From contig NZ_JACHJQ010000005.1 in assembly GCF_014203735.1 (NCBI RefSeq), positions 186,001-250,000 on the forward strand: DNA of 64,000 nucleotides, written 5' to 3'. Position numbers and translations under genes: made by a program. Position 1 is the first letter of the stretch, and each line of letters opens with the position of its first letter. This DNA comes from Actinophytocola algeriensis. Lineage in GTDB: Bacteria > Actinomycetota > Actinomycetes > Mycobacteriales > Pseudonocardiaceae. The notes under the pieces were generated by a model. It was not told where the DNA came from and ran no database searches. It saw only the letters and a program-made list of their open reading frames with translations. Below, one piece after another: positions 35,096 through 43,692 of this stretch.

Positions 35096-35887
35096 TCAGC
35101 CGGGGTCGAGGACGCGTTTGAGGAAGCGCCGCGTCCGCTCCTCCCGCGGGTCGCCGATCACCTGGGCGCTCGGGCCTTTCTCGACGATCACACCGCCGTC
35201 GAGAAAGAGGACCTGGTCGGCCACCTGTTCCGCGAAGCGGATCTCGTGGGTGACGATGACCGTGGTCCAGCCCTCGGCGGCGAGGTCCTTGATCACAGCC
35301 AGCACCTCGCCGACGAGTTCCGGGTCCAGGGACGAGGTGGGCTCGTCGAACAACACCACGCGCGGCTTCAGCGCCAGCGCGCGGGCGATGCCGACACGTT
35401 GTTGTTGCCCGCCGGAGAGCTGGAAAGGGTAGGAGTCGGCCCGGTCGCCGAGGCCAACCTGGTCGAGCAGGGCCCTCGCCTCGGCCACGGCCTCCTCACG
35501 GGGGCGCTGCTGCGCGATCACGGGGCCCTCGATGAGGTTCTCCAGGACCGTGCGGTGCGGGAAGAGGTTGTGGGCCTGGAACACCATGCCGCTCTGCGCC
35601 CGCAGCCTGCCGGTCTCCCTGCGGCCCGCCTTACCGGCAGGCACGCGGGAGAAGTCCACCTCCACGTCGTCGATCGCGATGACGCCGCGCTCCGGGGTGT
35701 CCAGCACGTTGAGCGAACGCAGGACGGTGGTCTTGCCCGACCCCGACGGTCCCAACAGGACGGTCGACGTCCCGCGCCGGGACTCGAAGTCGATGCCGCG
35801 CAGGACCTTGTGGTCGCCGAAGGACTTCTCCAGCCCGTGCACGCGGATGCGGGCGGGCTCGGTCTGCTGTTCCGTGGTGTCAGTCAT
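35096..35887 (-). CDS. Polar amino-acid ABC transporter ATP-binding protein (GlnQ type)
   Basis: 263 residues with Walker A LLGPSGSGKTTVLRSL, Q-loop VFQAHNLFPHRTVLEN, signature PFQLSGGQQQRVGIARA, Walker B VVLFDEPTSSLDPE and the H-loop VTHEIRFAEQ. The length and FPHRTVLEN match polar amino-acid transport ATPases. ATG 35887 overlaps the stop of the receptor-permease gene by 4 bases (ATGA), so the two form one operon and one transporter. Confidence 0.93.
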   Translation of the reverse strand: MTDTTEQQTEPARIRVHGLEKSFGDHKVLRGIDFESRRGTSTVLLGPSGSGKTTVLRSLNVLDTPERGVIAIDDVEVDFSRVPAGKAGRRETGRLRAQSGMVFQAHNLFPHRTVLENLIEGPVIAQQRPREEAVAEARALLDQVGLGDRADSYPFQLSGGQQQRVGIARALALKPRVVLFDEPTSSLDPELVGEVLAVIKDLAAEGWTTVIVTHEIRFAEQVADQVLFLDGGVIVEKGPSAQVIGDPREERTRRFLKRVLDPG

Positions 35888-37389
35888 GTGGCCACATACC
35901 TGTCCAGTCGGGTCTCCAGTCGTTTCTGCGCGGCGGAGAGCGCGACGCAGATCACCCAGTAGTACAACCCGGCGAAGGTGTAGAGGGCGAGGAACTCGTT
36001 GCTCTCCGCCGCCGCCAGCTGCGACTCGCGGAAGAGTTCGGTCAGCAGCACCACCGAGCCCAGCGACGTGTCCTTCAGCAGCGACAGCAGCGTGTTGGAC
36101 AACGGCGGCACCGCGGTCCTGGTCGCCTGCGGGAGGATGATCCGGCGCAGCGTCCTGCGGTAGTCGAGCCCCACCGTCGACGCCGCCTCCCACTGCCCCT
36201 TCGGCACCGCGAGGATCGCCGACCGCACGACCTCGGCCGCGTAACCGGCCACGTTGAGGCTGAACGCGATCACGGCCGCGGTGAACGGGTCGAACTTCAG
36301 GCCGATCTGCGGTAACCCGTAGAAGACGATGAACAGCTGCAGCAGGAGCGGGGTGCCGCGGATGATCGAGATGAACGCCCTGGCCAGCCCGGACAGGATC
36401 CGGTAGGAGGAGATCCGTGCGAGCGCGACGAGCAGGGCGAGCACGAGCCCGATCGCGAAGCTGATCGCCGTCAGCGGGATCGTCACCTTGACCAGGCCGA
36501 TGAACATCGGCCACGCCGTGCTGCCCATCACCTCCCACGTGCTGCGCGCCTCGCGGCCTTCCGACAGGTCCGCGTCGCCGCCGTCGGGCACCGACACGTC
36601 CGCCTTGAAGTACTTCTCCGAGATCTCGCGCAGCGTCCCGTTGTCCCGCAGCGTGGTGATCGCCTTGTTCGCCTCGTCGAGCCTTGCCGCGTCGTCCTGG
36701 CGGAAGGCGAGGACCTGCTCGCTGGTCTCCCCGCCCGCGTTCCCGGCGATCTCGACGTCGGTGGAGCCGGTGCTGGCCAGGTAGTCGAGCACGGCGATGT
36801 TGTCGTTGACGATCGCGTCGACCCGGCCCTGCGCGAGCAGTGCCGCGGCCTGCGCGAACCCCTCGACGGCCTCGACGTTCGCCCCGGCGTCGCGCGCGAC
36901 CTGCGCCCAGTTGCTGGTGGCCGACTGGGCGGTGGTCCTGCCCTTCAGGTCGGCGAGCGTCCTGATGCTGTCGTCGCCGGTGCGCCGGACGATCACGCCG
37001 TGGGAGTAGGTGTAGGTGTCGGACAGGCCGTACTTGGCCTCCCGCTCGTCGTTGCGGGACACCTGGTTGGCGATGAGGTCGATCCGCTCGGCGTCCAGCG
37101 CGGGGAAGATCGCGTCCCACTGCGTCTCGACGAACTCCAGCCGCCACCCGGCCTCGTCGGCGACCGCCTCGATCACCTCGATGTCGTAGCCGGTGAGCTG
37201 CTGCGTCCTCGGGTCGTGGAACGAGAACGGTGGGTAGGTCCCCTCCGTGCCGACCCGGACGACGGGCTGCTCGCCCTCCGGTGCCCGCGCCGCGCTCGCC
37301 TGCGCGGCCGGCACTGTGCTCGTCTGCGCGGCCGGCGCCACGATCATCAACAACAGGAGCAGCACGATGCCCCTGAGCGCATGTCGCAT
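35884..37389 (-). CDS. Fused amino-acid ABC receptor and permease
   Basis: 501 residues. A signal helix (GIVLLLLLMIVAPAAQTSTV) leads to an SBP_bac_3 domain (~45-275: VRVGTEGTYPPFSFHDPRTQ, YDIEVIEAVADEAGW, RIDLIANQVSRNDER). After a short linker comes a His/Glu-type permease (~290-500: MFIGLVKVTIPLTAISFAIG, IIRGTPLLLQLFIVFYGLPQ, WEAASTVGLDYRRTLRRIIL). The receptor is thus tethered to the channel. GGGAG sits 7 bases before ATG 37389. A palindromic operator overlaps its promoter. Confidence 0.92.
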   Translation of the reverse strand: MRHALRGIVLLLLLMIVAPAAQTSTVPAAQASAARAPEGEQPVVRVGTEGTYPPFSFHDPRTQQLTGYDIEVIEAVADEAGWRLEFVETQWDAIFPALDAERIDLIANQVSRNDEREAKYGLSDTYTYSHGVIVRRTGDDSIRTLADLKGRTTAQSATSNWAQVARDAGANVEAVEGFAQAAALLAQGRVDAIVNDNIAVLDYLASTGSTDVEIAGNAGGETSEQVLAFRQDDAARLDEANKAITTLRDNGTLREISEKYFKADVSVPDGGDADLSEGREARSTWEVMGSTAWPMFIGLVKVTIPLTAISFAIGLVLALLVALARISSYRILSGLARAFISIIRGTPLLLQLFIVFYGLPQIGLKFDPFTAAVIAFSLNVAGYAAEVVRSAILAVPKGQWEAASTVGLDYRRTLRRIILPQATRTAVPPLSNTLLSLLKDTSLGSVVLLTELFRESQLAAAESNEFLALYTFAGLYYWVICVALSAAQKRLETRLDRYVAT

Positions 37390-37410
37390 CAGCGACTCCC
37401 TCGCCTTCGG

Positions 37411-37471
37411 CCGGACTCCCCGCAGTCCGGGACAGGGCGGGAGAATAGTGCGAATCGGCACCCGGGTGCCG
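37411..37471 (-). promoter_or_regulatory. Promoter, operator and leader hairpin of the amino-acid ABC operon
   Basis: On the minus strand, TATTCT (37448-37443) is a good -10. A perfect 16-bp palindrome CGGCACCCGGGTGCCG (37456-37471) lies in the -35/spacer region just upstream, as expected of a repressor site. In the leader, CCGGACT at 37411-37417 pairs with AGTCCGG at 37424-37430, 21 bases before the start codon. Confidence 0.55.
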
Positions 37472-37568
37472 GAGATCCACTATGCGGGAAGCCGTCGTGT
37501 CGGCGCCGCGACGGGTGTGAGGACGCAACATGACGGTCCCGTTCCCGCATCCCCGTTAGGTTGATGGG

Positions 37569-38633
37569 GTGTCACCCGAGCCGAGCCCGAATCCGGTCCT
37601 GAGTGAGCCGCGGCAAGTGCTGCCACCGATCTCGCGGTGGAAGATCGCCGTCGGCGGTGTGGCGGTGCTGGTCGTGATCACCGGCGTGGTGATCACGTTG
37701 TGGTGGGCGGCCACCAGTGGTCTCACCGGCCCCGACCTGGTCACCGCGCGGCTGGACGCGTTGAAGGTGGGGCTGAGCCTCGGGGTGGGCAGCGGTGGTC
37801 TGTTCGCCCTCTACCTCACCTGGCGGCGGCAACGGGCGATCGAGGCGGAGCTGGACAACCGGGAACGCACGTTCCTGCACCAGCTGCGGGTCGCCGAGGA
37901 CGCCAACACGGATGCCACCGAGCGGCGGGTCACCGAGCTGTACAGCAAGGCGGTCGAGCAGCTCGGCGCGGACAAGGCGCCGGTGCGGCTCGGCGGGCTG
38001 TACTCGCTCGAGCGGCTGGCGCAGAACAACGCGGAGCACCGGCAGACCGTGGTCAACGTGCTGTGCGCGTACCTGCGCATGCCCTACCAGCTCCCGGGCG
38101 TCCCGCCGTCCGATGACGAGGACCAGAGCAGGCACGACGAGCACCGCGAGCGGGTGCAGGAACGTGAGGTCCGGCTCGCCGCCCAGCGCATCCTCGCCGA
38201 CCACGTCGCCCCGCGCGACACCGGGCGGTTCTGGGACGGGACGGACCTCGACCTCAGCGGCGCCACCCTCGTCGACTTCGACCTCAGGGCGTGCCGGGTC
38301 GGGACCGCCCGGTTCGACGGGGCGACCTTCACCGGTCCCGCCCGGTTCGACGAGGCGACGTTCACCGGCAGTGCCTCCTTCGACCGGGCCGCCTTCACCA
38401 GCGGGGTCGGCCTCGCCGGGGTGACGTTCACCGGCGACGCGACCTTCGACGGGGCGACCGGCCTTGGCGGCGACGTGCCGATGAGCTCCGATGTCCCGCT
38501 GGCCGAGTTGCTGGGGCTGGGCAATCCGTACGCCCTCGACCCCGTGACACCTGGCAGCCGAGGAGCAACCGCGACCGGCTGCGGGTCCGGATGGGCATCC
38601 GGGCCGACGGGCTCCCGATCGAACTCGACCTGA
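37569..38633 (+). CDS. Pentapeptide-repeat membrane protein, 5' part of a frameshifted fusion gene
   Basis: 354 residues as read. Two membrane helices (VAVLVVITGVVITLWWAATS; LGVGSGGLFALYLTW) are followed by a charged helix (RQRAIEAELDNRERTFLHQL) and the block TERRVTELYSKAVEQLGADK that is typical of many actinomycete pentapeptide proteins. Next come about ten pentapeptides (ARFDGATFTGPARFDEATFT...). The frame then continues into GGDVPMSSDVPLAELLGLGN, PYALDPV, which is the start of an EccC/FtsK-type ATPase domain, before leaving register near 38546. The last ~28 residues are out-of-frame noise. GTG 37569 follows TAGGTT (37557-37562) by 6 bases, suggesting a leaderless mRNA. Confidence 0.75.
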   Translation: MSPEPSPNPVLSEPRQVLPPISRWKIAVGGVAVLVVITGVVITLWWAATSGLTGPDLVTARLDALKVGLSLGVGSGGLFALYLTWRRQRAIEAELDNRERTFLHQLRVAEDANTDATERRVTELYSKAVEQLGADKAPVRLGGLYSLERLAQNNAEHRQTVVNVLCAYLRMPYQLPGVPPSDDEDQSRHDEHRERVQEREVRLAAQRILADHVAPRDTGRFWDGTDLDLSGATLVDFDLRACRVGTARFDGATFTGPARFDEATFTGSASFDRAAFTSGVGLAGVTFTGDATFDGATGLGGDVPMSSDVPLAELLGLGNPYALDPVTPGSRGATATGCGSGWASGPTGSRSNST

Positions 38634-39466
38634 AGGACTCGTCCCAGGACGGCATGGGGCCGCACGGCCTGTTGATCGGCGCCTCCGGTTCCGGCAAGAC
38701 GGAGCTGCTGCGCACCCTCGTGCTGGCGCTGGCCGTGGCCCACCCGCCGAGCTCGCTGAACTTCATGCTGGTCGAGTTCAAGGGCAGGGTCGATTCGGAC
38801 CTGCTGGACGCGCTGCCGCACTCCAGCGGCGTGATCACCGACCTGGTGGCGGACCCGCACGGCGGCGTCGACGAGCTGGCCGACGCGGTCGGCAACGAGC
38901 TGGCCCGCCGCCAGGATCTGTTGCGCGCCAACGGGAACTTCCCCTCCCTGCGGCACTACGCGCGAGCCCGCGCCGCGGGCGCCGCGCTCCCCGAGATGCC
39001 CACGCTGCTGGTGATCGTCGACGACTTCGTCGAGCTGCTGGCCGCGCGGCCCGACTTCATCGACACGTTCGTCCAAACAGGACGGCTGGGTCGATCGCTC
39101 GGCGTGCACCTGCTGCTGTCCGCGCGACGGCTCGACGAAGGCAGGCTGCGTGGCCTGGAAACCCACCTGCACTACCGGATCGGCCTGCGCACCTCCGCCG
39201 CGGCCGACAGCAAGGCGGTGCTGGGCGTCACCGACGCGTTCCGGCTGCCGAGGGCCCCGGGGCACGGGTACCTCAAGGTCGGCAACGACCCGCTCGAACG
39301 GTTCCGTTCCGCCCACGTGTCCGAGCAGTACCGGCGGAACGGCTCGATGGTCGCCGACCCGATGGCTGCCGAAGGCGGAGAGACCCTGCTGACCATCCTG
39401 GTCGACCGGCTGAAGGGCCATGGCCCGCAGGCCCACCGGTTGTGGCCGCCGCCCGCATCGCCGTGA
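38591..39466 (+). CDS. EccC/FtsK-like ATPase domain, 3' part of the frameshifted fusion gene
   Basis: 291 residues from the first ATG in this frame, but similarity begins earlier, at about 38549 (TWQPRSNRDRLRV). The domain is like EccC of type VII secretion: DLKDSSQDGMGPHGLLIGAS with Walker A GASGSGKTELLRTL, SLNFMLVEFKG, LPHSSGVITDLV, Walker B TLLVIVDDFVELL, then GRLGRSLGVHLLLSARRLDE, GRLRGLETHLHYRIGLRTSA and AVLGVTDAFRLP. Compared with EccC the loop after EFKG is shortened. No ribosome site precedes ATG 38591, so translation on its own is doubtful. The gene ends 3 bases from the convergent M20 gene. Confidence 0.7.
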   Translation: MGIRADGLPIELDLKDSSQDGMGPHGLLIGASGSGKTELLRTLVLALAVAHPPSSLNFMLVEFKGRVDSDLLDALPHSSGVITDLVADPHGGVDELADAVGNELARRQDLLRANGNFPSLRHYARARAAGAALPEMPTLLVIVDDFVELLAARPDFIDTFVQTGRLGRSLGVHLLLSARRLDEGRLRGLETHLHYRIGLRTSAAADSKAVLGVTDAFRLPRAPGHGYLKVGNDPLERFRSAHVSEQYRRNGSMVADPMAAEGGETLLTILVDRLKGHGPQAHRLWPPPASP

Positions 39467-39469
39467 CGG

Positions 39470-40741
39470 TCAGGTGAGCCAGAGCGACGCGGCGGTGAGC
39501 AGCGCCTCCGTGCCGCGCAGCAGTGCGGCGTCGACGGCGTCCGGGACGAAGTCGGGGGAGTGGTTGCCCGGTGCCCCGCCCGCGGCGACCGCGAGGGCGG
39601 GCTGGGCCGGGTCCGGGTAGTGGGCCTGGTCGAAGCCGCCGAAGTTCCAGAACACCGACGGTACGCCCGCGGCGGCGCCGAACCGGCCGAAGTCCTCGCT
39701 CGCCGGTTTCATCGACGGCTCGTGCACCACCTCCGCGCCGAACGACTCGGTGAAGGCCGTGATCACGCGCCGAGCCGCGGTCTCGTCGTTGACCAGCAAC
39801 GGGAAGTCGTTGATGGGTGCGATCTCCGGTGGCCTCGGCGCGCCGGCGGCGGCGGCCTCTGCCGTGACGATCCGCTCGACCGCGGCCAGCACCCGCTCGC
39901 GCACCCGCGCGTCGAACGTGCGGATGTTGAGCTTCAGCTCAGCCTCGGCCGGGATCACGTTCTCCTTGGCACCGGCCCGGATCGCGCCGACGGTCACGAC
40001 AGCGACGTCGGTCGCCGCCAGCTCGCGGGACACGATCGTCTGCAGCCGCAGCACGATCGACGCGGCGATCACGATCGGGTCGACCGTGGCCTGCGGCGCC
40101 GACGCGTGCCCGCCCCGCCCGAACACCGTCACCCGCAGGCTGTCACCCGCCGCCATGAACACCCCCGGCCGCACCCACAGGTGCCCGGCGGGCCCGGAGA
40201 TCACGTGCTGGCCCAGTGCCACGTCGTAGCGGGGGAACCGGTCGAGGAACCCGTCGTCGAGCATGGCCCGCGAGCCGGCGCCGATCTCCTCGGCGGGCTG
40301 GAACACCGCGAGGACCGTGCCCGACCAGTCCGCCCGCCGTGCGGACAGCTGCGCCGCCGCACCGAGCAGCGACGTGACGTGGGTGTCGTGGCCACAGGCG
40401 TGCATGACAGGGGACAGTTCGCCGTCCGGGCCGGTGGCGGTCACCGTGCTGCGGTAGGGCACCCGGTCTGCCTCGGCCACCGGCAGCGCGTCCATGTCCG
40501 CGCGCAGCAGCACGGAACCGCCCGTGCCGCCACTGTCGTTGCGCAGCACACCGACCACCCCGGTGCCGCCGACCCCGGTCGTGACCTCGAAACCGGCCTC
40601 GGTCAGCCGGGCGGCCACCACCCCGGCCGTGCGTTCCTCCTGGAACGACAGCTCGGGGTTGGCGTGCAGGTCCCGGTAGATCGCGGTCAGCTCGGGAAGC
40701 CGCTCGGCGAGACCGGCGGTCAGGGGCGACGGCACTGACAT
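39470..40741 (-). CDS. M20-family amidohydrolase (HipO/IAA-amino-acid hydrolase type)
   Basis: 423 residues. It has the M20D signatures: LHANPELSFQEERTA, LLRADMDALPV, the metal-binding VMHACGHDTHVTSLLGAA, FQPAEEIGAGSRAML, GRGGHASAPQATVDPI and NHSPDFVPD. Such enzymes split N-acyl amino acids or aminoacyl amides. There is no signal peptide, so it acts in the cytoplasm on imported substrate. AGGAGGAG precedes the ATG. It is the last gene of the long operon, 12 bases after the metalloprotease. Confidence 0.9.
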   Translation of the reverse strand: MSVPSPLTAGLAERLPELTAIYRDLHANPELSFQEERTAGVVAARLTEAGFEVTTGVGGTGVVGVLRNDSGGTGGSVLLRADMDALPVAEADRVPYRSTVTATGPDGELSPVMHACGHDTHVTSLLGAAAQLSARRADWSGTVLAVFQPAEEIGAGSRAMLDDGFLDRFPRYDVALGQHVISGPAGHLWVRPGVFMAAGDSLRVTVFGRGGHASAPQATVDPIVIAASIVLRLQTIVSRELAATDVAVVTVGAIRAGAKENVIPAEAELKLNIRTFDARVRERVLAAVERIVTAEAAAAGAPRPPEIAPINDFPLLVNDETAARRVITAFTESFGAEVVHEPSMKPASEDFGRFGAAAGVPSVFWNFGGFDQAHYPDPAQPALAVAAGGAPGNHSPDFVPDAVDAALLRGTEALLTAASLWLT

Positions 40742-40753
40742 TCGGTGCTCCTC

Positions 40754-42937
40754 CTAGATGGGGGTGCCTGCCGGTGGTTCCGGCAGTTCGGCGGGGTGCT
40801 CGTACGCGGCCTTCTCGATGGCCTCCCAACGGGTCCGGAGCGCGGGACGGTCCCACGGTCCGGTGGCGGCGGCCTCCACGGCCGCGACCCGTGCGTGGTG
40901 GTGCAGCTCCGGCGAGGTCACGGTGTGCTCGAACCGGCGCAGCAGCGTCCACCCGATCGTCTCGGTGACCGGGTCGCGGTCGTCGGTGGTGAGCAGCTCG
41001 ACCGCCCGGCCCGCGACCGCGGCGACCAGCTCGGACAGCGGCAGCCCGGTGCCGTCGGCGAGCCGGTTCACGCGGGCCGGGGCGAACAGCGTGCGGGCCA
41101 CCACGTCCGTGCCCGCCGCGATCGCGGCCGCCGCGTCGAACGCACCCGCCGTGCGGTGGTCGAACTGGCCCTCACGCCGGTCGCGCCCACCCGCCGGTGC
41201 CACGAGCAGCGGCCGGACGTGTGCCGGGACGGCCAGGAACGACGGGGTCAGCAACCCGGACAACTGGTCGAGCGCGGCGCGCTGCTCGGCGGCGGGCACC
41301 GGCGTGGCGGCACCCGCGAAGGACGTGCCCGCGGTGACCGCGTAGCGGCGCCGGTGGCCGCCGACGAGTTTCGCCACGGCCGTCGCCTGGTGCCGGTGCA
41401 GCAGGTACAGCACCAGGAACCGGCGCTCCATCTCGTTCGGGTCGCTGCCCGGCGGCACCACAGCGGGCCCGAAGCGGGCCAGTGCCGCCGCACGCACCGC
41501 CAGGAGGTCCCGCAGTGCCGAGGTCGGCTCCGCCGGGGCGATCCACGTCGCGCCGCAGGCGTCCGCCGCGTCGTCACCTCGGGCGTCGTTGTCGGTGACG
41601 TAGTCCAGGTCCACGGGATCGGCCGGGCCCGCGCCGGTGCCGTAGAGCGCGGCCACCTGGTACAGGTCCCACGGTCCGGCACCGGTCGCGTACGGCGTCC
41701 GCGCCGACGGCCGGTCACCGTCCACTGTGAACAGCGGGCCCGGGTAGTCCATCACGGACGGCTTGCCATGGCTGTGCGACGCGAAGTTGTGCGCGAACCC
41801 CAGCCCGTGCCCGATCTCGTGCGCGGCGAGCTGCCGCAGCCGGGCACTGACCACCGTCCGCACCGCCTCGGCACCGCGGTCGGTGTCGTACGGCGCGAGC
41901 ACGCTCTCCGTGATGGCCCGCAGCTGCTCGATCCGCTGCGACCCCAGCCGCACCACGGCCCGCAGGATCTCGCCGGTGCGCGGGTCGACCTGCGGGAAAC
42001 CCATGGACCAGCCGCGGTCCGCGCGGTGCACCCACAGCACGACGTTGCGCCGGGGGTCGTGCAGGTCCGCACCATCGGGCAGCGGCTCCACCCGGTACCG
42101 GCCGGGCAGCCCGGCCGCCGCGAACGCCTCCTGCCACCAGTTGCCGCCCTCGACGACGGCGTCCCGCACGGCGGCAGGCATCGCCGGGTCGAGGTGGAAC
42201 ACGATCGGGTCGTCGGCGCGGAACCGCGTGGCGAGGGCGGTTTCGGCGTCCCGCTCGGCGATCGTGTCGAAGCGGTGCACGGTGTGGTCGGGGGTCATGC
42301 CGCTCGTGGGGTCCAGCGGCACCCGGGTGTAGCCGGGCGCGGGCAGCGGGCGCAGCGCGACCTGCTGGCGCACGCTCACCGTCTCGCCGGGCGCCGGCCG
42401 CAGCGGCGGCGTCGGCGGCCCGGCCCGCAGCATCAGCCCGGGGTTGGGCCGGGCCTTCGGCTCGCGGGCGCGGAACGTCAGCACCGACTCGATCGCCAGC
42501 ACGTCCCCGTACCACGTGGTCCGCTCGACCCGGCTGAGCCCGGGGTCCAGCACGTACGGCCGCTCGGCCGCGTCGGTCAGCCGCTGCGCCCCGCCGACGA
42601 GGTCGACCAGCCCGAGCGGCGCCGGGTCGAACTCCCCACCGTCGCCAGGGCAGCGCGCGAGCACCGACTCCGCGAACGACGCGGTCGCCGCCGCCTGTTC
42701 GGCCGGGGTGGTGCCGGAATGGCCGTAGGCGGTGTTGCGGGCCGTCACGACCACGCCGATCTCGTCCCGGTCGGCGCGGCACACGAACGACGGGCCCACC
42801 TCGCCCCGGTCCAGGCCGGTCGCGGAGAGGCCGAAGCCGCCGATGATCGTGGCGTGCAGCAGGAAGCCGGGTCCGCTCGCCCACTCTGCTGTCGAACGCT
42901 CTGTTTCCGAACGCGGTGTCGTTGAACGCTGGGTCAC
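40754..42937 (-). CDS. Zinc-dependent metalloprotease (metzincin, DUF4953-like)
   Basis: 727 residues without a signal peptide. The zinc site is AAHEIGHGLGFAHNFASHSH, i.e. HExxHxxGxxH, with the Met-turn SVMDYPGP ~25 residues later. Upstream NVVLWVHRADRGWSMGFPQV, DPRTGEI and downstream GPWDLYQVAALYGTGAG match the large bacterial zinc-metalloprotease family with C-terminal DUF4953. Absence of an export signal fits degradation of imported peptides inside the cell. The GTG start overlaps the preceding ATPase gene stop (GTGA). Confidence 0.85.
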   Translation of the reverse strand: MTQRSTTPRSETERSTAEWASGPGFLLHATIIGGFGLSATGLDRGEVGPSFVCRADRDEIGVVVTARNTAYGHSGTTPAEQAAATASFAESVLARCPGDGGEFDPAPLGLVDLVGGAQRLTDAAERPYVLDPGLSRVERTTWYGDVLAIESVLTFRAREPKARPNPGLMLRAGPPTPPLRPAPGETVSVRQQVALRPLPAPGYTRVPLDPTSGMTPDHTVHRFDTIAERDAETALATRFRADDPIVFHLDPAMPAAVRDAVVEGGNWWQEAFAAAGLPGRYRVEPLPDGADLHDPRRNVVLWVHRADRGWSMGFPQVDPRTGEILRAVVRLGSQRIEQLRAITESVLAPYDTDRGAEAVRTVVSARLRQLAAHEIGHGLGFAHNFASHSHGKPSVMDYPGPLFTVDGDRPSARTPYATGAGPWDLYQVAALYGTGAGPADPVDLDYVTDNDARGDDAADACGATWIAPAEPTSALRDLLAVRAAALARFGPAVVPPGSDPNEMERRFLVLYLLHRHQATAVAKLVGGHRRRYAVTAGTSFAGAATPVPAAEQRAALDQLSGLLTPSFLAVPAHVRPLLVAPAGGRDRREGQFDHRTAGAFDAAAAIAAGTDVVARTLFAPARVNRLADGTGLPLSELVAAVAGRAVELLTTDDRDPVTETIGWTLLRRFEHTVTSPELHHHARVAAVEAAATGPWDRPALRTRWEAIEKAAYEHPAELPEPPAGTPI

Positions 42938-43692
42938 TCGACGATCGTGCCTTCCGGCGAGCGCCCGCCGCCAGGAACCGCCGCGAGGAGCGCGCGGGTG
43001 TGGTCGGCCTGGGGCGCGGCGAACACGTCGTCGACCGGCCCCGCCTCGACCACCTGCCCGTGGTGCAGTACCACGACCTCGTCGCTGACCTGCTCGACGA
43101 CCGCGAGGTTGTGCGAGATGAACAGCATGGTCAGCGACCGTTCGTGCCGCAGCCGGTCGAGCAGCCGCAGCACCTCGGCCTGCACGGAGACGTCGAGCGC
43201 GGAGGTGATCTCGTCCGCGATCACGACCTCCGGTTCGCAGATCAGCGCGCGGGCGATGGCGACGCGCTGGCGCTGGCCGCCGGAGAACTCGTGCGGGTAC
43301 CGGTCGGCCGCGTCGGCGGGCAGCGCGACCTCCGCGAGCGCCGCCTCGATCCTGTCGCGGTGCCTGCCGACCCGCGCACGGGCCGGGTCGACGGCCTCGG
43401 CGAGGGTCTGGCCGATCGTGCGGCGCGGGTTGAGCGACGAGTACGGGTCCTGCGGCACCATCCGCACCCGCCGGGTCAGTTCCCGCACCGGCACCTCGGC
43501 GCCGTCGAGCAGCACCCGCCCGGCGGCGACCGGCACGATGCCGAGGATCGCCTTCGCGAGCGTGGACTTGCCGGAGCCGGACTCGCCGACCAGTCCGACC
43601 GTCTGTCCTGCCGGGACGGTCACGCGCACGTCGTCCAACGCGGTCATACGTCCAAATCGGACGGTGAGATCCGCCACCGCGAGCCCGCTCAT
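42934..43692 (-). CDS. Peptide-type ABC transporter ATP-binding protein (DppF/OppF type)
   Basis: 252 residues with Walker A GLVGESGSGKSTLAKAILGI, Q-loop VPQDPYSSLNPRRTIGQTL, signature HEFSGGQRQRVAIARAL, Walker B VVIADEITSALDVS and switch FISHNLAVVEQ. The DPYSSLNPR segment is characteristic of oligopeptide/dipeptide ATPases. ATG 43692 overlaps the stop of the permease-ATPase fusion (ATGA). It supplies the second ATPase half of the importer. Confidence 0.93.
   Translation of the reverse strand: MSGLAVADLTVRFGRMTALDDVRVTVPAGQTVGLVGESGSGKSTLAKAILGIVPVAAGRVLLDGAEVPVRELTRRVRMVPQDPYSSLNPRRTIGQTLAEAVDPARARVGRHRDRIEAALAEVALPADAADRYPHEFSGGQRQRVAIARALICEPEVVIADEITSALDVSVQAEVLRLLDRLRHERSLTMLFISHNLAVVEQVSDEVVVLHHGQVVEAGPVDDVFAAPQADHTRALLAAVPGGGRSPEGTIVE

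Noticed and set aside
38541-38552. Programmed -1 ribosomal frameshift joining the pentapeptide and ATPase parts
   Set aside because: No X-XXY-YYZ slippery heptamer is present around 38546. A simple one-base deletion or sequencing error is more likely.
40745-42925. A 726-residue plus-strand ORF opposite the metalloprotease
   Set aside because: Arg/Val/Gly/His-rich shadow. The minus strand encodes HEIGHGLGFAH and is coupled to its neighbours.
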